In this document: positions 63,084-64,000 of the stretch, piece after piece
How positions within the stretch are numbered: position 1 is the first letter of the stretch
How the letters are laid out: every line of letters begins with the position of its first letter
Assembly (NCBI RefSeq): GCF_017352195.1
Contig: NZ_CP071445.1
Location: 744,001 to 808,000, forward strand
DNA length: 64,000 nucleotides
Origin: Sedimentibacter sp. zth1
GTDB lineage: Bacteria; Bacillota; Clostridia; Tissierellales; Sedimentibacteraceae
Reading direction: 5' to 3'
Made by a program: the position numbers and the translations under genes
Notes under the pieces: generated by a model
The model's input: the letters and a program-made list of their open reading frames with translations, nothing else
Database searches by the model: none
What the model was told of the DNA's origin: nothing

Positions 63084-63644
63084 CTACTCCTCCGAAAATT
63101 TAATAATACCAATTTTCGTTATGCCATATATTTTCTCTTTATATTCTAACACACTTGGTATACCATATTCAAACATTTTTTCTGTTTTTTCGCACTCAAT
63201 TATTAAAGTGCCGTTTTTATTTAAAATTTCATTGTTTAAAACTAAATCAATAACCTTTTGAGCACAATTTAGATGGTAAGGTGCATCTGCAAATATGTAA
63301 TCAAACTTAACATTACATCTAGTAAAATAGTTGATTGCTTTTTCGTAATCATTTATGTATACCATTGATTTATCTTCTAATTTACATAAAGCTATATTTT
63401 TTTTCACAAAACTTATACTTTTATGAGATATATCTGTAAAGTGACACTGTTTTGCACCTCTGCATAAAAATTCTATACCAACATTTCCTGTGCCTGCAAA
63501 TAAATCTAGCACAACGCTATCTTCATCAATATATCCTAACATATTAAAAATTGCTTCCTTGATTTTATCAGATGTTGGTCTAACTGACATATCCTTAGGT
63601 GCAAATAATTTTTTCCCTTTATTGTTTCCTGATATTACTCTCAC
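63084..63644 (-). CDS. rsmD: 16S rRNA (guanine(966)-N(2))-methyltransferase RsmD
   Basis: 186 residues. MRVISGNNKGKKLFAP, RPTSDKIKEAIFNML and VLDLFAGTGNVGIE (motif I) are diagnostic. The catalytic motif IV reads DAPY instead of the common DPPY. The start is GTG at 63644 after GAGGAAGTGACTAA. It is followed by coaD one base after the stop. Confidence 0.93.
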   Translation of the reverse strand: MRVISGNNKGKKLFAPKDMSVRPTSDKIKEAIFNMLGYIDEDSVVLDLFAGTGNVGIEFLCRGAKQCHFTDISHKSISFVKKNIALCKLEDKSMVYINDYEKAINYFTRCNVKFDYIFADAPYHLNCAQKVIDLVLNNEILNKNGTLIIECEKTEKMFEYGIPSVLEYKEKIYGITKIGIIKFSEE

Positions 63645-63669
63645 TTAGTCACTTCCTCAAAATTTATAT

Positions 63670-64000
63670 CTAGTTAAATACAATGTTTTCTTTATCAAAT
63701 AATTTTAATATTTTATCTTTTAACGCTTTGTACTCTTCACCAATTAATGATGGATTATGAGTTAATAGGTCTTTAGTTAGTAATTGTACGTTTTGAACAA
63801 TTTTGATATCTTGAATTAAATTCTCAATATTGTATTTTTCTACTCCATGTTGCCTTGAACCAAAGAAATCACCCGGTCCTCTAATTTTTAAATCTTCTTC
63901 AGCTATTAAAAACCCATTGTTGGTATCTTGTAATACCTGCATTCTTGCTTTAGAATGTTTCGATTTACTTTCATTTACAAGTATACAAAAAGACTGATAT
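63670..64000 (-). CDS. recG: ATP-dependent DNA helicase RecG, C-terminal part (cut by window edge)
   Basis: The open frame runs off the right edge. NGFLIAEEDLKIRGPGDFFG and SRQHG are the conserved helicase motif VI region and C-terminal part of RecG, which remodels stalled forks. The order recG-rsmD-coaD is standard in Firmicutes. Confidence 0.93.
   Translation of the reverse strand, partial: YQSFCILVNESKSKHSKARMQVLQDTNNGFLIAEEDLKIRGPGDFFGSRQHGVEKYNIENLIQDIKIVQNVQLLTKDLLTHNPSLIGEEYKALKDKILKLFDKENIVFN

Noticed and set aside
1-64000. CRISPR arrays, tRNA or rRNA genes
   Set aside because: No regularly spaced repeats, and no tRNA cloverleaf or rRNA-like GC-rich block was seen on either strand.

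Overview
The window is a low-GC (roughly 25-30 percent by eye), Clostridia-like Firmicutes chromosome segment. Evidence: a Gram-positive PolC-type DNA polymerase III, the conserved order nusA-rimP-polC-ispG-rseP-cdsA-uppS-frr-pyrH-tsf-rpsB, the rplS-trmD-rimM-khpA-rpsP-ffh-ylxM and ftsY-smc-rnc-acpP-plsX-rpmF groups, strong GGAGG ribosome sites, and the sporulation protein YlbJ. Almost all core genes lie on the minus strand. Both ends are cut: the 5' end of nusA at the left and the 3' end of recG at the right.

Layout. 1-12.5 kb: translation and envelope genes (nusA, rimP, polC, ispG, rseP, cdsA, uppS, a small PASTA-like ORF, frr, pyrH, tsf, rpsB). dxr, often found between cdsA and rseP, is absent there. 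12.7-20.5 kb: topA, dprA, yifB, a conserved protein of unknown function, yraN, rnhB and rbgA. 20.7-24.7 kb: an accessory block with a broken aminoglycoside adenylyltransferase gene, an MFS exporter with a candidate leader peptide, and a beta-lactamase-fold hydrolase. 24.7-31.8 kb: the ffh-rpsP-trmD-rplS group, interrupted by a VanZ-domain protein and two methyltransferases. 31.8-43.7 kb: a second accessory region with GNAT genes and remnants, a second rpsP, a third methyltransferase, cyclophilin, a phospholipase C-like/APH fusion, an epimerase, hemolysin III, xpt, and a plus-strand PadR/HAAS/DUF4097 operon. 44-54.2 kb: ftsY, smc, a radical SAM gene, rnc, acpP, plsX, rpmF, yceD and ackA. 54.3-64 kb: cobC-cobS-cobU, an ABC exporter, tmcAL, ylbJ, a degenerate peptidase, a small coiled-coil gene, coaD, rsmD and recG.

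How the parts fit. The core genes serve replication, isoprenoid and phospholipid synthesis, ribosome assembly, SRP-dependent membrane targeting and chromosome condensation. The accessory genes sit in gaps of these operons and carry decay marks (internal deletions, truncations, inverted repeats). The most notable observations are: a duplicated rpsP that carries a second copy of the ylxM-ffh promoter and 5' hairpin; a MerR-type promoter (19-bp spacer with dyad) ahead of a methyltransferase; a self-contained PadR/HAAS/DUF4097 operon with a dyad in its promoter; a long fold-back element at 43.8-44.0 kb; a perfect 26-bp inverted repeat at 34.0 kb; a terminator-like hairpin that contains the ribosome site of ylbJ; and a gene after coaD that seems to start at ATA. 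All functional calls come from reading the sequence and recalling family features; no database search was run.
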